This document shows positions 11,845-23,367 of a DNA stretch of 64,000 nt, one piece after another. Under the pieces are notes generated by a model. The model ran no database searches and was not told the DNA's origin. It worked only from the letters and a program-made list of their open reading frames with translations. The position numbers and the translations under genes are program-made. This DNA is from Magicicada septendecula. Taxonomy: Eukaryota; Arthropoda; Insecta; Hemiptera; Cicadidae. The number at the start of each line of letters is the position of its first letter. Positions within the stretch are counted from its first letter, which is position 1. The stretch is from assembly GCA_034769895.1 (NCBI GenBank), contig CM068370.1, positions 35,931,747-35,995,746 of the forward strand. The letters are read 5' to 3'.

Positions 11845-12135
11845 AGTTGGAGACACAATTTGCCTGGCTGTTAGGCCGTGGTCTATAGTAGCTTGTGTTG
11901 ACAGACTTTCGGTCTCACCATCGGAGCTCATCATCAGTGTCGGAATCAATTGGCACGGCGTCAGCCAATTCACCCCAGTGATGAGGTAGATTGGGATGTT
12001 CTCATTGATCTCTACCTCATCACTGCGGTGAAATAATGGCCTCCGATTGTGAGGCCAAAGCGTCTGTCAGCACAAACTATAGACCACAGGCCAACAGCCA
12101 GGCAAACTCCGGCCGTGAAAGTCTTAGGAATTCCA
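11845..12135. mobile_element. fold-back MITE, complete palindrome
   Basis: The left arm ttgcctggctgttaggccg and tggtctatagtagcttgtg are mirrored on the right by actatagaccacaggcc and aacagccaggcaaac. The centre holds the mirrored tctacctcatcactg. The right end ccggccgtgaaagtctta is the family terminus. Confidence 0.75.
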
Positions 12136-14284
12136 AACAGCGTGTAGTGCACATGATTAAGTTGAGACAAATAATTGTAGGTTTTCAGTTAGATTTCACC
12201 AATAAATGCACTGTTTTTTAAATCTATCTTATCCATCGTTTTGGAACTTCTGAGCTGCGCAGGATACGACGAGATCCAAACGCAAGTGCACACGACTCCG
12301 AATGTTTTAAGTTTTCCTTATACTTGCTGCAACAAAAGATTTCTAAATCAGATAAACACTGTAAAACTCTCACTTGGACGATGTCCAGGATACTTGTCTT
12401 TCATAAACACACAACTGCGAGCGCGCACACACATACGCTTTACATATTCGAGAACGTGTACTATTTGCACTTCGAAATGAGGTGCATCTGTATAAATATT
12501 GCATTCTGTTTGCTAACGATTGAAAAACACACTTGTAAATCAAGTTCATTTCTGTTGCATTTCTTGGCTTTGGTTACGGTGCGTAAACACTGAACTTCTA
12601 GTTACCTGTTGCGGATTACATGTTTTCGTAATTACTGACTTCAGATTAACTTGAAAGTGACATATACATGATTGACATGCACTTTAGAAAAAGTTTATAG
12701 ACAGCTAAAATAATTGAAAATTAAAGTTTAAACGTAGAAAAAATTCATACTCGTTATAAAAGTATGCCTTTCCAAAAGAATTTGCATCTATACAAAACCA
12801 AATGCTTATTCCTGACATCGTGTCGTTATATGTGTAATTCTTATAATATCTCTTACACGAGTCTTCGTTATCCTTTTCCTTCTAGACCTTCCGCCTCCTT
12901 ATCTCCGATAATTCAATTCTGTTTCTACTAACGGTTTTTCGACACTTCTTTTCTGGTGCCATATCACTAAACAGTAGGTTATTGTACTCATTATTATTAG
13001 GCCTATACTACATCACAATAATTAGTATAATTATTTTTGTCATAATCATCATCTTCTTCTCATCACGGCACAGGCAAGATGCTATGGCTTCTTCTTCTCT
13101 CTTCCTTAAAATTTCAGAGTATTTGTTGTGTTATCAATTCTTATTACATGCCCCCTAACGTGTAATGATTCACCTTGTACCAATGTATATTTTAACGTGC
13201 AGCCAGACACAAAATCTGCAGTAATAAATTAAATTGTGCTGTGATAAAATTGAAAAATGTGCAGTAATAAAATTTTGAAAAAATTCGGAAAAATAAATCA
13301 GCTGACATTTGAGTAGAAAATAATGTAATGAAACAATATTTAGCCTTATTTTGAGTTTTAACTCAAGCTCGATATATTTCATTTTAATTCTTTAAAACCC
13401 TTGTCTAAAAAGCCTTGCTCTTCATTTACTTTTCTCGAGGCCTTCTTTCTTTTCTTTGCTTTCGCGGCATTTCTTGCTTGAATTTTGACAAATATACTTT
13501 AGTATTTCAAAAACCTTTTTGACATTTTTAGAAAAATCCAGAAATTGTTGTACCGTACTAAAGTAAAACAACGCAGTTTATCAAGATGATTTTTATTTTT
13601 GTTTTCTGGAAATTAGGGAAAACTAGAAAAGCACTAAAATAACTTTTTGGCAGGTCTAGCTTTTGAAAATTTCCCAGGGGAGAACCCCCGAACCCCCCGT
13701 TCTGGTAAACTACACATTTGTGCAGTTATACAAATTTCTTAAAATATACTCTGCCTTGTATATTTTTGAAATGACGGTTGTTTTAGACGTTGATAGAGTT
13801 TGCAAGGTTTTTATTTAGCGGACATCTAGTACTAAGCTTTTTACTTTCTAGTTTACGTATCCTCTTACGATCTACCTTTAAAACCATGTACCTTTAATTT
13901 TTGTAGTTCGATTCCTGTTCGCTCACATCACTGGATATATAATTGCTTTGCATATTCCAAATTTATTACTGTTCCGTAGAGTTCCTTGCTTATAGAACAC
14001 ATTGGAAAATAAATATACTTTATTGTCAAGTGTCTATTTTTTTTATTCCTCTTTGTTAATCACGCTAAGTTTTGAAATCAAAATGCATTAATTGTGTCTA
14101 TTTTATCATTTTCAATTTTCATGCTGTGCCTTCGTCTTGTTTTACAATTAATTTATTCTGAAGTAACGTTTGCATAGTGACAGTACGAAGACGCGGAAAG
14201 CATAAGCGAATCCTCAGAGCAGTGCTTGCCCAAAGAAAATCAGGAAACAGTAAATAAACGATTACGTAACCAGCATTATTGATG
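12136..14284. other. mostly unassigned; LINE-a 3' scrap at 13066-13092
   Basis: No supported gene. The short string tcatcacggcacaggcaaga near 13070 matches the 3' end of LINE-a (compare 9517 and 23026). The rest is AT-rich with chance ORFs only. Confidence 0.45.
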
Positions 14285-14740
14285 TCACCAAAAACTGTTC
14301 GCCATTAGGCGAACCCTGAAGTGAGACAGTAAAGAAACACGCCTAAAATTCTACAAGGTGATGACTCTGCCCACACTTCTTTATGGGTCTGAGAATTGGA
14401 CTTTAACGAAAGGCCAGGCCAATCGCATCCAAGATTTCTCAGGCACGTGGCAGGGTGTACTCTACATGATCATCGAAGAAACAAGATATACGGCAGGCAT
14501 TGAATAATATGAGTATACACGACAGGATCACCCCGTATCGGCTGAATTGGTGGGAACATCTTTGGCGAACGGATGACTGCCGCATCACCAAACAACTCTG
14601 GAACTATACGCCGAGAGGACGGAGAGGTGTGGGACGTCCGAGGTAGCGCTGGAATGACCAACTCTAATCTTTTCCTATTTGAAACCGGAACAAACAATTT
14701 TTGCTTTAATCCGTGAAGATGATGATGATGATGACCAAAA
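14285..14740 (+). mobile_element. LINE-b fragment: RT C-terminus and (GAT)n tail
   Basis: Nearly colinear with 40860-41310, with a deletion near 14440 and a stop. It reads RLKFYKVMTLPTLLYGSENW, then a frame break, then DRITPYRLNWWEHLWRTDDC and RGRRGVGRPR. It ends in a GAT array (14717-14732). Confidence 0.75.
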
Positions 14741-15429
14741 ACTGTTGCTACTTATCTGTCATCTTTTGAAAATCGGAGGTGCATTTGTCACCTATCTTCC
14801 AGTCAGAATGATATCGATGACTCGATCTGATTACGTCACTTCGCTTCCTGTTGTGTTCCCTGTTTTAACAGTTAAGTAACCGCTCCACCCTCAAACCAAT
14901 CACTTCAAAAAATGCCTCGGTAACTACGAGTTGGCCATACTTTCAGAAATCTTAGCATCTATTTAGGATTTCATAACTACGCTTTCAGTATCTAACCTTA
15001 CTTTTTACATTAGCTATAATTAAAATACTCAAACTTATAACAATCTAACCTACGAATACAATATTTTGTTCGTACCTACGTATAATATAATACTAATCCG
15101 CACAGCACCTGGCTCTCTGGAGGCAAAAAACAAGCACTCTTTAGTAGTTCTTTAAGCCGTTAGGAGCGCTAGCAGTGTCCTGGCTCGGTGAAAATGCGGC
15201 TATTATTTTCTCTTGTTTATAGTTTTGTCGTCGTTTGAGGTTAGCTTTTAGATTGCAAGTTTCAAGCCAATGCAAGTGCCGATGTGTGGTTGTTGAAATC
15301 ACAATTTTTAAAAATCTAGGAGGCAGAATCACAACTTGCTAAATGCCACTTTTTTAATCCTCCTAATAATATTATACTTGATGAACATTTTTCTCACAGC
15401 GACACAAACAAGTGTGTATCTAAATATTT
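14741..15429. other. nothing recognised
   Basis: Only chance ORFs. No repeat partner was found in the window. Confidence 0.45.
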
Positions 15430-15905
15430 TTAAATCTTTTTCTAGCATTCAAATGCACATGTATACTGTTTCCGCTCTTAGCTTAATCCTGATGTAAACA
15501 AACGGGCGTGGCACATCTGAAACGCTATTTGCTACCTGAATTAGAGGCGTTTCACTCTGACAAAAGGAGTACAGACAGGGTACATATAATACTGATACTG
15601 TATAAACACAGGTAAATTGTAATAATTTGTCCCGACCAAAGTAGAATTCGTGTGATAGTGTCATACCGACAGTGAAACATTTTATAACACCAGTTAATGG
15701 CTTTTTTTAATTAACCGTTTAAATATAGCAACAAACAAAGAAGTAAAGCTTACTTAAAACGAAAATAGAAGCTGTGATAATTACTAGTGTACTGAATACC
15801 AACAGTTACTGTCACAGACTAATTCAATGCCTTTCATATCTGGGTCTGAACTTGTATCATCACTTGAGTCAGCGTTATTATTGATAATATTGTTCACTGT
15901 CTACA
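15430..15905 (-). pseudogene. 3' end of a Tc1/IS630-like transposon (C-terminal scrap)
   Basis: This is the reverse complement of most of 23470-23915. On the minus strand it keeps only the acidic C-terminal tail (NNADSSDDTSSD-like) and a long 3' UTR. See 23368-23915 for the better-preserved copy. Confidence 0.5.
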
Positions 15906-15942
15906 ACGACGTCGGTGTACCAGAACCTCAGAATTGGTTAGG

Positions 15943-16258
15943 CTTTCACGACCGGCCGGCGTCAACATCGTCGAAATCGTTATCTGGCGGGCTGTTACTC
16001 CGTGGTCTACTGCTCGTGTTCAAGACAGACGTTTCGGCCCCACCATCGGAGGCCATCTTCAGTCTCAGAAATTATTTAAAAAACATTGGCACGGTGTCCT
16101 TTCGTAGTATCTATCTCAGTACTGAGGTGAATTGGCGGACAGTGTGCCAATTGTTTTTAATCGTTTCTGACAATGAATATGGCCTCCGATGGTAGGGACG
16201 AAAAATCTGTCTTTAACACAAGCCGTATACTACGGCCTAATGACCCGGCAAATAAATA
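15943..16258. mobile_element. fold-back MITE, AGGCTTTCACGGCCGG family
   Basis: Starts with ggctttcacgaccggccgg. Both half-hinges are present: cagacgtttcggccccacc with atcggaggccatcttcagt on the left, and atggcctccgatggtagg near 16178 on the right. The right terminus is lost or diverged near 16258. Confidence 0.7.
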
Positions 16259-16296
16259 TTTCAACAATCAGAACTCAGATTTCAGTACAGTGTTAA

Positions 16297-16545
16297 CACT
16301 TTCGCTGCCAGACACCGGTAACAGGAAAAGCTCTCGCTACCAGACCTGTGAAGAGTAAATCCCCACCCCCCCACCCCCCCGGCACAGATATATATTCTTA
16401 TATATGTTATAACAGCTGATTTAGTTGACAGTATACAACGTATACAGTATAGTATAAAAACTTAACCCAAGGGCATATTTCTTTCACTCTGACCCAGAAG
16501 AATCTATCTATCTAATAGCACTGATTTATATTTTATATTTGATCT
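16297..16545 (+). mobile_element. piggyBac-like MITE, 3'-truncated copy
   Basis: Preceded by TTAA at 16293-16296. It begins CACTTTCGCTGCCAG and stays similar to 17090-17290 through a C-run, cagatatatattctta, gttgacag and catatttctttcactct. Similarity ends near 16545 and no right terminus is present. Confidence 0.65.
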
Positions 16546-17085
16546 ACCCTCGTAGACGCAGTAGGCTGGATAAAGAAAAGGTGACAACTCTGGAAAGACC
16601 ATAGTGACAGGCAGGATGATAATATATTAGTCAAGAAGGCCTGAGATAATTGTCCAACATATAACAAAATAGTTAGACAACCCCAAGGATAGAGTGTATC
16701 AAGTTAGTAAACAGGAAGTTATGTCAGTCTCCTAAATCAGAAGAGGATAGGAAGAAGATGTGGTGATAAAGATGAAGAAAAAGACAATGGGGAGAACATT
16801 TGCCTAGGTTGATGGAAAACGGCAGATAACAAAGAAGGTTAAAGGCCCTGAGAGATAGGCCTTTGAAGATTGAAGCTGATCTGGATTAAGTACTGTGACA
16901 CAATGAACTAGACAAGACATGCTCATAAGATAAAGCTCTGATGAATGCAGCTGCTAAACAGTATGCAGGCAATTGCTGATAATGATGATAGCTAGGCTGG
17001 ATATTACCCAATCTCAGTCTCGTTCTGATATAATTGTAGTACACCTTTTCAATTGCAGTATACACAGTTTGTAGGCAATAATGTA
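16546..17085. other. nothing recognised
   Basis: This purine-rich stretch between two related MITE copies has no supported ORF and no recognisable element. Confidence 0.4.
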
Positions 17086-17089
17086 TTAA

Positions 17090-17459
17090 CACTTTCACTC
17101 CCAGCCACTCATGACAGGAAAACCTCACGCTACCAGACCTGTGTAGAGTAAATTCCCCCCCCCCTGTTTCAGATATGTTTTGTTATATATGTTATAATAG
17201 GTGATTTTGTTGACAGTAAAGTATTTCCAACTTAGCCCAAAAGCATATTTCTTTCACTCTAGCCCAGAATGTAAAACTCTATTTAATATCACTGATCTGT
17301 GTCCACATGTTGACGGAACCTTGAAACCACAGTCATGCAATGTGTCCAACTTTGGTACACGTGGGCTGTACGGAAAATTTAATATGTCCAGATATGGTAC
17401 ATACGGGCTCTAGTAAAAGTGTTGTGTGTCCAAAAATGGTACACATGGTAGCAAGAGTG
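17090..17459 (+). mobile_element. piggyBac-like MITE, complete (370 bp)
   Basis: TTAA flanks both ends (17086-17089 and 17460-17463). The left end is CACTTTCACTCCCAGCC. The reverse complement of the right end is CACTCTTGCTACCATG. The TTAA target and CAC termini fit the piggyBac superfamily; Kolobok also uses TTAA and cannot be excluded. No coding capacity. Confidence 0.75.
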
Positions 17460-17637
17460 TTAATACAGTGGTGGCTGCTGTTATGGTTGCAGCGTTGCAC
17501 AACCACTAATTTAGAATAACTAAACTATAATATAATATACGAATACATTAAGTAGTTTAAAGTATCACGACTTTCAACGTAAAGCGTATTAGATTCTACG
17601 CGACAATATCGCGTACAATTCAAATGTGGCGCGCAGG

Positions 17638-18004
17638 GTGGTGGTTGTAGGCCGCTTGCAACTTGAACAGAAAATGGCAGAGCTTACTACACAATCATAT
17701 GGGACGACGTGCGCTACTCTCACAATTGCTCTATGTTCCCAATGTAAGCTAGGCGGTTGCAAAGTTTCTGCAACGTTCCGCTAATAGCGTTGTAACGAAT
17801 CCTTAGTTGTGTCATCAAATCAGCACAACCTTGTAGATTTATAAGTTGTGTTAGGTTTAATGTTTACGTTGGTTCAAGGTAAAAGTTATCCGTTGTTTGA
17901 GGTTATAAAATGATACTAATAATTCTGTATAACTGTCATTATGATAGCTTAATGTCTTTTAATCCCTCTCCCATCCACTCAACCAACTACTGCAACCACC
18001 AATT
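17638..18004. repeat. dispersed repeat (MITE-like), copy 1
   Basis: Shares gacgtgcgc, tatgttcc(c/t)aatgtaagct, gtttctgcaacg and ccatccactcaaccaactac with 29700-29935. Weak terminal inversion: left tggtggttgtag, right reverse complement tggtggttgcag. Confidence 0.55.
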
Positions 18005-18735
18005 GGTGTTAAATATTAAATGGTGTTAAATATTATTATATTTTATTTTACTTGTAGTTTTATCAAGCCAATAGATAAAATTTAAGTTGAACTCAACATA
18101 AATTGTACACACTATAGCAAATTTTGAATCTCCAGACAATGATTAGGCCTGTATCTTACGTGGCTTTATATATTTGTGTAGGCCTAACTACCGAGTGGAA
18201 GCTGGCATTTGATCTTACTGTGTATGACGGCGAATTGTACAAATCTGTGTCACAATAGACCCTCCTCCCCTCAAACAAATTGTCACTTCTGCTTTAACAC
18301 TTGTGCATTATTTCTCAACTTGAACATCCGAACTTCAATTGTGACCTTCAGTCGTTGAGAGTATAATCCTTCAACAATACTCTAAATACTTGAGGTTGTT
18401 AATTTTTTTATCGAAATAATGTGAAGTGTGTACATTTTCCTATAGGAAGAACTATGGAATTAGTCTAAAAAACAGTTTTTTATCCTCAGTGGTCTACGCA
18501 CTGAATTCGGAACAACGACTGGCCACACGTGTATATGAGCATTCCTCCCGCGTGGAAAGTCTCTTCGCGGTAGTATAGTAGTCTGCATTTATTAACCACG
18601 TGCAGTGACGAACTGCATGGAGGAGAAAGGCGTTGTTGTGTGTCTTCACGTATAGATGTCGCGTTGTTGCTAACTAAGCCCGGATAGCTTTGACATACTA
18701 CTCTATTGCGTCGTCAAGAGGTACAGCTAAAATCA
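18005..18735. other. nothing recognised
   Basis: No supported ORF. A tRNA-like string near 18677 is discussed under rejected items. Confidence 0.4.
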
Positions 18736-18930
18736 TTAGACATGAAACGGGTGTCTAGTTGCCCGTGGCAAAAGATCTCATTGCGTAGCGACGCATTGTT
18801 TTCGGACCAATTATTTTAAGTTCAGAACACCTGCTAGGTTGGTGCGTCACACGGTTGTGTCTCATGGTCGGTCACCTCACGCACCACTTCCTGCCGTCAG
18901 TAAGATTTGCGCGAACCGTTTCATGTCTAA
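18736..18930. mobile_element. 195-bp MITE with perfect 15-bp TIRs
   Basis: ttagacatgaaacgg at 18736-18750 is exactly mirrored by ccgtttcatgtctaa at 18916-18930. If the outer TA is a duplicated target, the element begins GACATGAAACGG and would fit a Tc1/mariner-type MITE. No internal ORF. Confidence 0.6.
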
Positions 18931-19458
18931 CTAATTCATCTGTAGATGAGACTGGATTTATTCCACCTTCAGCTAATCCTACATGAAAAATGGATGCCAC
19001 ATAATGGTAGCTCCTACCACTGGGCGACCCCCCTGCTAAACGTTAAAAAGTGTTTTTTGCCTTTTACGATCCAAGAAACTCGCCAAAGATAGAGGAATTT
19101 AAAAAAATTTCCTTAAAATGTGATGAGTTTCGACAATCTCATTATCCCCGGAAAAGAATACTCGGGGTTGCGGTCAAGGATGCCATTTAGTATACATGCG
19201 AACTACTGTAAATTAAAAGTACACATTGAAAATTATAAAAACGGCCAATTTTATGATAAATTATGGTATTTAAATGCTCTCCAACATGGACGTTTGTCGG
19301 TTATGTGAAACTATTCTTTAGGGGATTCTTGCTGGTTAGTTGGAAAATAAATCTCTTAATTATCGCAAGTACAAAATGTATTACCTCAGTTGGGAGACAC
19401 GTGATTTTACCTTACCACACATGTTATTTTCATCATTAACAAAACGTTTTTCTAAGCA
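18931..19458. other. nothing recognised
   Basis: The 62-codon ORF at 19120-19308 has no recognisable motif. Confidence 0.4.
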
Positions 19459-19894
19459 CAGGGGCGTATTTGTGGGGGGGGGTACGGACTGACCCCCGAC
19501 CCTACTGAGGTTCGAAGAAAGTTAACGAATTTTGTTAATCTTAATTTTTAGGCTGTTTTATTATTTTTTTCAGCTGTGTACGCTAATGCAGAAGTAACTT
19601 TTTTTTAAACTATACAAACAGGTTTATTACACAGTGTTAGCGTATACGTTTCAAATGCGAAATATAGGCAAATCAATTCAGTCAATAAGTATCTTTTAAA
19701 CAATGTTCAGTAACGCGTATTTTTATTGTATTATTACCGTTTACTTTAATGGGATTGATTTCAAGATGTTATCACACGCTTTTTCAACCATTTTAAAGAT
19801 AGAAATGTTGAGTAGTCTTAACTTGTTTTTGCTTTTGTATGAAACCAACTTGACCCCGAATCCCCCCCAAGGCCAAATTCTAGTTATGCCACTG
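19459..19894 (+). mobile_element. hAT-type MITE family I, copy 1 (436 bp)
   Basis: The left end is CAGGGGCGTATTT; the right end ...tagttatgccactg is its imperfect inverse. The flanks tctaagca and tctaaaca form an 8-bp target duplication with one mismatch. Internal sequence aligns with 21962-22379 and 41792-42128. Eight-bp duplications and CAG ends fit hAT. Confidence 0.8.
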
Positions 19895-20486
19895 TCTAAA
19901 CATGTCCACGTACTGACTATCTTCTATGTAGTATAAGCGAACCATTGATATAGGAGAAAATGAACCGTTCGTTAAATTCAAAAATGGTGTTATTATTCTT
20001 AACGTTGACAATCGTAGACACGTGCCAATTGGTTACAAAATTTTTCCTTTCCAGGGCGACCGACCGTGACATCTGATAATACAGGATAATCCACTATAAT
20101 GTTGATACTGGGTACACAACCGTTATATGGAAACATAACGTGAACCTTGACGCGTGTTAGGAAAGAGAGACAGAAACACTTGGCTCGGTAAAATGGCACA
20201 AGAACACAGTTAACATTTGTATTCCACTCCAACGCTGCCGGAGCCTACACTTTGTGAAATCACTGAATAGAGTCGCTGTACTCATGCGCTGCATAATTTT
20301 AAATAATGTATTTTTATTCTTTATATCATCAAGCCTTATTATCCGGCAACGAATGAAGAAACAGTTAAAGGAAAATTAATAGATAAACTACAACAGACAG
20401 ACGAAAATAAATCAGGGCTTATACTTAGGTCTCAACAAGAAGAAAATAAATCAAAGCCACAAAAAAAAAAAAAAGTTTCCCTTTGC
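19895..20486. other. nothing recognised
   Basis: Only a poly(A) run at 20461-20474 and chance ORFs. Confidence 0.4.
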
Positions 20487-20654
20487 CGTGCTTACTTGCT
20501 GAACTGCTACCTGTCGTGCTCAGGACGAGGCCATTCAATTTCTCCACCATTATCAAGCCCTAAACCATGACGACAAGTTCAAGTCCTAAAGGCCGTGGAC
20601 ACTGAAAGGCCTCGTCCGGAGCATGACAGGTAGCAGTTCAGCAAGTAAGCACGA
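20487..20654. repeat. inverted repeat, arms about 50 bp
   Basis: The left arm 20487-20537 (cgtgcttacttgctgaactg...) is the near-exact inverse of 20603-20654, with a 65-nt spacer. It could form a strong cruciform or RNA hairpin. No target duplication could be defined. Confidence 0.75.
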
Positions 20655-21961
20655 CAAGGTTGGAATTACAGAGACTAATAATTCAAATTAGCAGAACAAA
20701 AACAGTTTTATGAGAATGAATAATTTGAGTAGCTCCATTTCATTACAAATAGGCACTCAAAAATGTTGCAAAAATTAATAATGTCACGATATTCGGTATA
20801 ATTATATATAGAATCAAAACTCGTAAAATATGAAAAGAAGAAAAGCAAAATCATTGCAACTGATATGAACTCCAAGAGAAGGAGGTTGAAGAACGAGCGG
20901 CATTAGTATGAGATAATTAAAAGTGTAGGGGAGATAGAAAGGATACCTTTGAAGTCATACTGGGAATGTCAGAAAAACAAATAGATAAAAATAGGTAGAA
21001 ATTTTTAATGAACTAACCAACTGTAGTTCATTCTACCCGAAGACAAGGAAGGCCTAGAGTAGGCCAAACCACTGGAAAGTGAAATATTCTGGACGTATAG
21101 TGGAAAACGTTTAACACGAAATACGGCTCAAGCCCCGATCCCCCGGGCCCCCCCTTAAGACTTAAGCCTCAAGCCCCGATATTTTAAATTACAGGTTGCA
21201 CGGTTAACACGAAAGTTTAACCTACAAAATATCGGTTAACAAGACAAATTTTGTTATAATAATTTTGTCGCTGGTTTTCAATAGCTGCATAATAAATAAA
21301 TCCATACATGGACGCCCCAAAACAGTGCAAGTTAAACACTGTGAAAATGACGAAAGTGTCGACGAAGTTGAAACGAAAATGACAGTGAAAATTTACGAGT
21401 TCTTACCGCTACCGATAGATATGCTTTCGTTGCTGAGCCGTGTTCGTAGAAATTTAGACGCAACTGGAGGCAAAAATGTTTGACTACATTGATAAATTAG
21501 AACAATTTCTTGAAAATAAAGTAGTGCAGAATTGTGTGAAATATTAAATAACGGACTATTTTACGAAGAATTGAACATTGTCACCATGGGAACTTTAAAA
21601 GACACACTGCATTACTGTATAAGAAAACCTAAATCGTAAGACCAAGTGAAGAACAGTTGGACTATCCACAACGAATTTAGTAGGTTTATACTAAATATTA
21701 AGAAAAATTAACTATATTCCCCTACCCCACAATTAACCAGAAATTATTCGTGAGGACAAATAAAACGTTTATATGTAATTACCTTTTAAATTATAATCTT
21801 TATTGCTTTATTTTACTACATAACACAGTAAGTATCTGTACAGTATTTGTTCATTATTGTCCCATTTTGTTTGACTTTTTGTCCCTTAACACAAAATTCT
21901 GCAAACACGTAAAAGGAGTTGGGCCCAGTCATTTCGTGCTAAACGGTTTCCACTGTATATC
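20655..21961. other. mostly unassigned
   Basis: Contains a 72-codon plus-strand ORF (21265-21483, MSLVFNSCIINKSIHGRPKT...). It could be a decayed hAT-type transposase piece, but I do not recognise it well enough to call it. C/G runs occur near 21140. Confidence 0.35.
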
Positions 21962-22379
21962 TAGAGGCGTATTTACGGGGGAGGGACGAACGGGACCGGA
22001 CACCCCCGAGGGCCAAAAAAGTTTGTTAATCTCCTAAATTTTAGGTTCTTTTATTATTTCAGCTGTGTTTTTCAGCTAGTAACTCTTATTTAAATATGCA
22101 AACAGCTTTATTAAACAGCATTTGCGTATACGTTTGTAATATGAAATATAGGTAAATCAATTCAGTCAGTAAACGTAATTACAGTCTTTTAAATAATTTT
22201 TGGGAAAAGCGAATTTTATTGTGTTATTTTAATGAGATTAAATTCAGCATGTTATCTCACGTTTTCAGCCACTTTATAGATAGTCATGTTGATTAGTCCT
22301 AACTTGTTCTTTTGTTTTGTATGAAGCCGACTCGACTCCCCCGGACGCCCCCCAAAACCAAATTTTAGATACGCCACTG
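21962..22379 (+). mobile_element. hAT-type MITE family I, copy 2 (418 bp)
   Basis: The left end TAGAGGCGTATTTACGGGG and right end ttagatacgccactg are imperfect inverses. The flanks tgtatatc and tgtatgtc form an 8-bp duplication with one mismatch. It is the close relative of copy 1. Confidence 0.8.
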
Positions 22380-22923
22380 TGTATGTCGTTCTGTATACAC
22401 AGGTCTACTTCTGAATACAGAACCCTATATACAGTACACATCCACCTTTATACGTCTTTCTACGTACATCCCGCTGTATAACCATTTTGTAAACACCTTT
22501 CTGTATACAACCTTCTATACAGTAAGCAGAACGTAACAGCAGAAGGTCCCCAGTTCGTGGTTTCTCCGCGACAGATGCGCATCACGTCTCTCGCTTCCAT
22601 TAACTTTCGTTTTACTCAGTTTTATTATTCAGCAATTTCCATAGAATTTTAATGACGATTAAAACATTTTCTTCTCGCTTTCTGTTTGTTGTAGCGCCGC
22701 CCGTCTCTTGAAAGTTATATTGCACAAACCGCGTAACAAATGTTGAAATAGAAAGCCTGTACAATATAGAGGCTATTTGTTTAGCACTTGCACTAATGGT
22801 CAATTGTTTTATACATATGGTCGCTGACTGTGTCTTAACTAGGTGTCACGAATTATTGCTTTTATATATGCGACACTCTATCACTCTTTCAAACACTTAC
22901 AATAAATGTCGTCACAGCCATAG

Positions 22924-22927
<4 letters not shown>
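22380..22927. other. degenerate CTGTATAC repeats, otherwise nothing
   Basis: Between about 22385 and 22530 the motif ctgtatac(a)ac recurs with variation. The remainder holds no supported feature. Confidence 0.4.
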
Positions 22928-22967
<40 letters not shown>

Positions 22968-23025
22968 TTCTTCTTCTTCTTCTTCTTCTTCTTCTTCTTC
23001 TTCTTCTTCTTCTTCTTCTTCTTCA
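22928..23025. repeat. compound microsatellite (ATC)n(TTC)n
   Basis: About 13 ATC/CAT triplets are followed by about 18 TTC triplets. The array abuts the 3' end of the minus-strand LINE-a at 23026, so it is the expanded tail of that insertion. Long homopolymeric ORFs over it are not genes. Confidence 0.85.
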
Positions 23026-23240
23026 CAACACGGAGTAGGCAAGGCGCTGCCTGTTCCGCCTTAAAAGATCCTCCAGCCATCTCTTCCTGGGTCCACTCAC
23101 ACATCTGGTTCCTATACGTTTATATTGCCAGATTTGTTTGGCCAGTCTGGAATATGACATTCTTACTAAGCGTTCTTTCCACAGTTGTTTGTAATCTTTT
23201 AATTTTTCGCTTAAATAGGGGCACGTCGTTTTAAGAATTA
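23026..23240 (-). mobile_element. LINE-a 3' end
   Basis: The plus-strand text gagtaggcaaggcgctgcct and the segments tccagccatctcttcctgg, tctggaatatgacatt match 9517-9700. The minus strand therefore carries the end of the same ORF (a KRWLEDL-type ending) and its 3' UTR. 5'-truncated near 23240. Confidence 0.7.
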
Positions 23241-23367
23241 CTCCTTATCACTGTATTCTGAATCCAATTAAATTAATATAGAGCCAGTTGAAATGTTATG
23301 TTGCTTGCCACAACACAACATATGTAAGCTGCCTGATATAAAATAATCGGTAGAGAAGGAGGCAAAT

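Noticed and set aside
18677-18700. tRNA-like string gcccggatagctttg
   Set aside because: Resembles the 5' end of a tRNA with A-box, but no B-box (GGTTCGANTCC) or cloverleaf follows at the right distance.
22796-23104. ORFs with long His/Leu or Lys/Met runs on both strands
   Set aside because: They translate a trinucleotide microsatellite at a LINE 3' end; homopolymer runs in all frames are not evidence of a gene.
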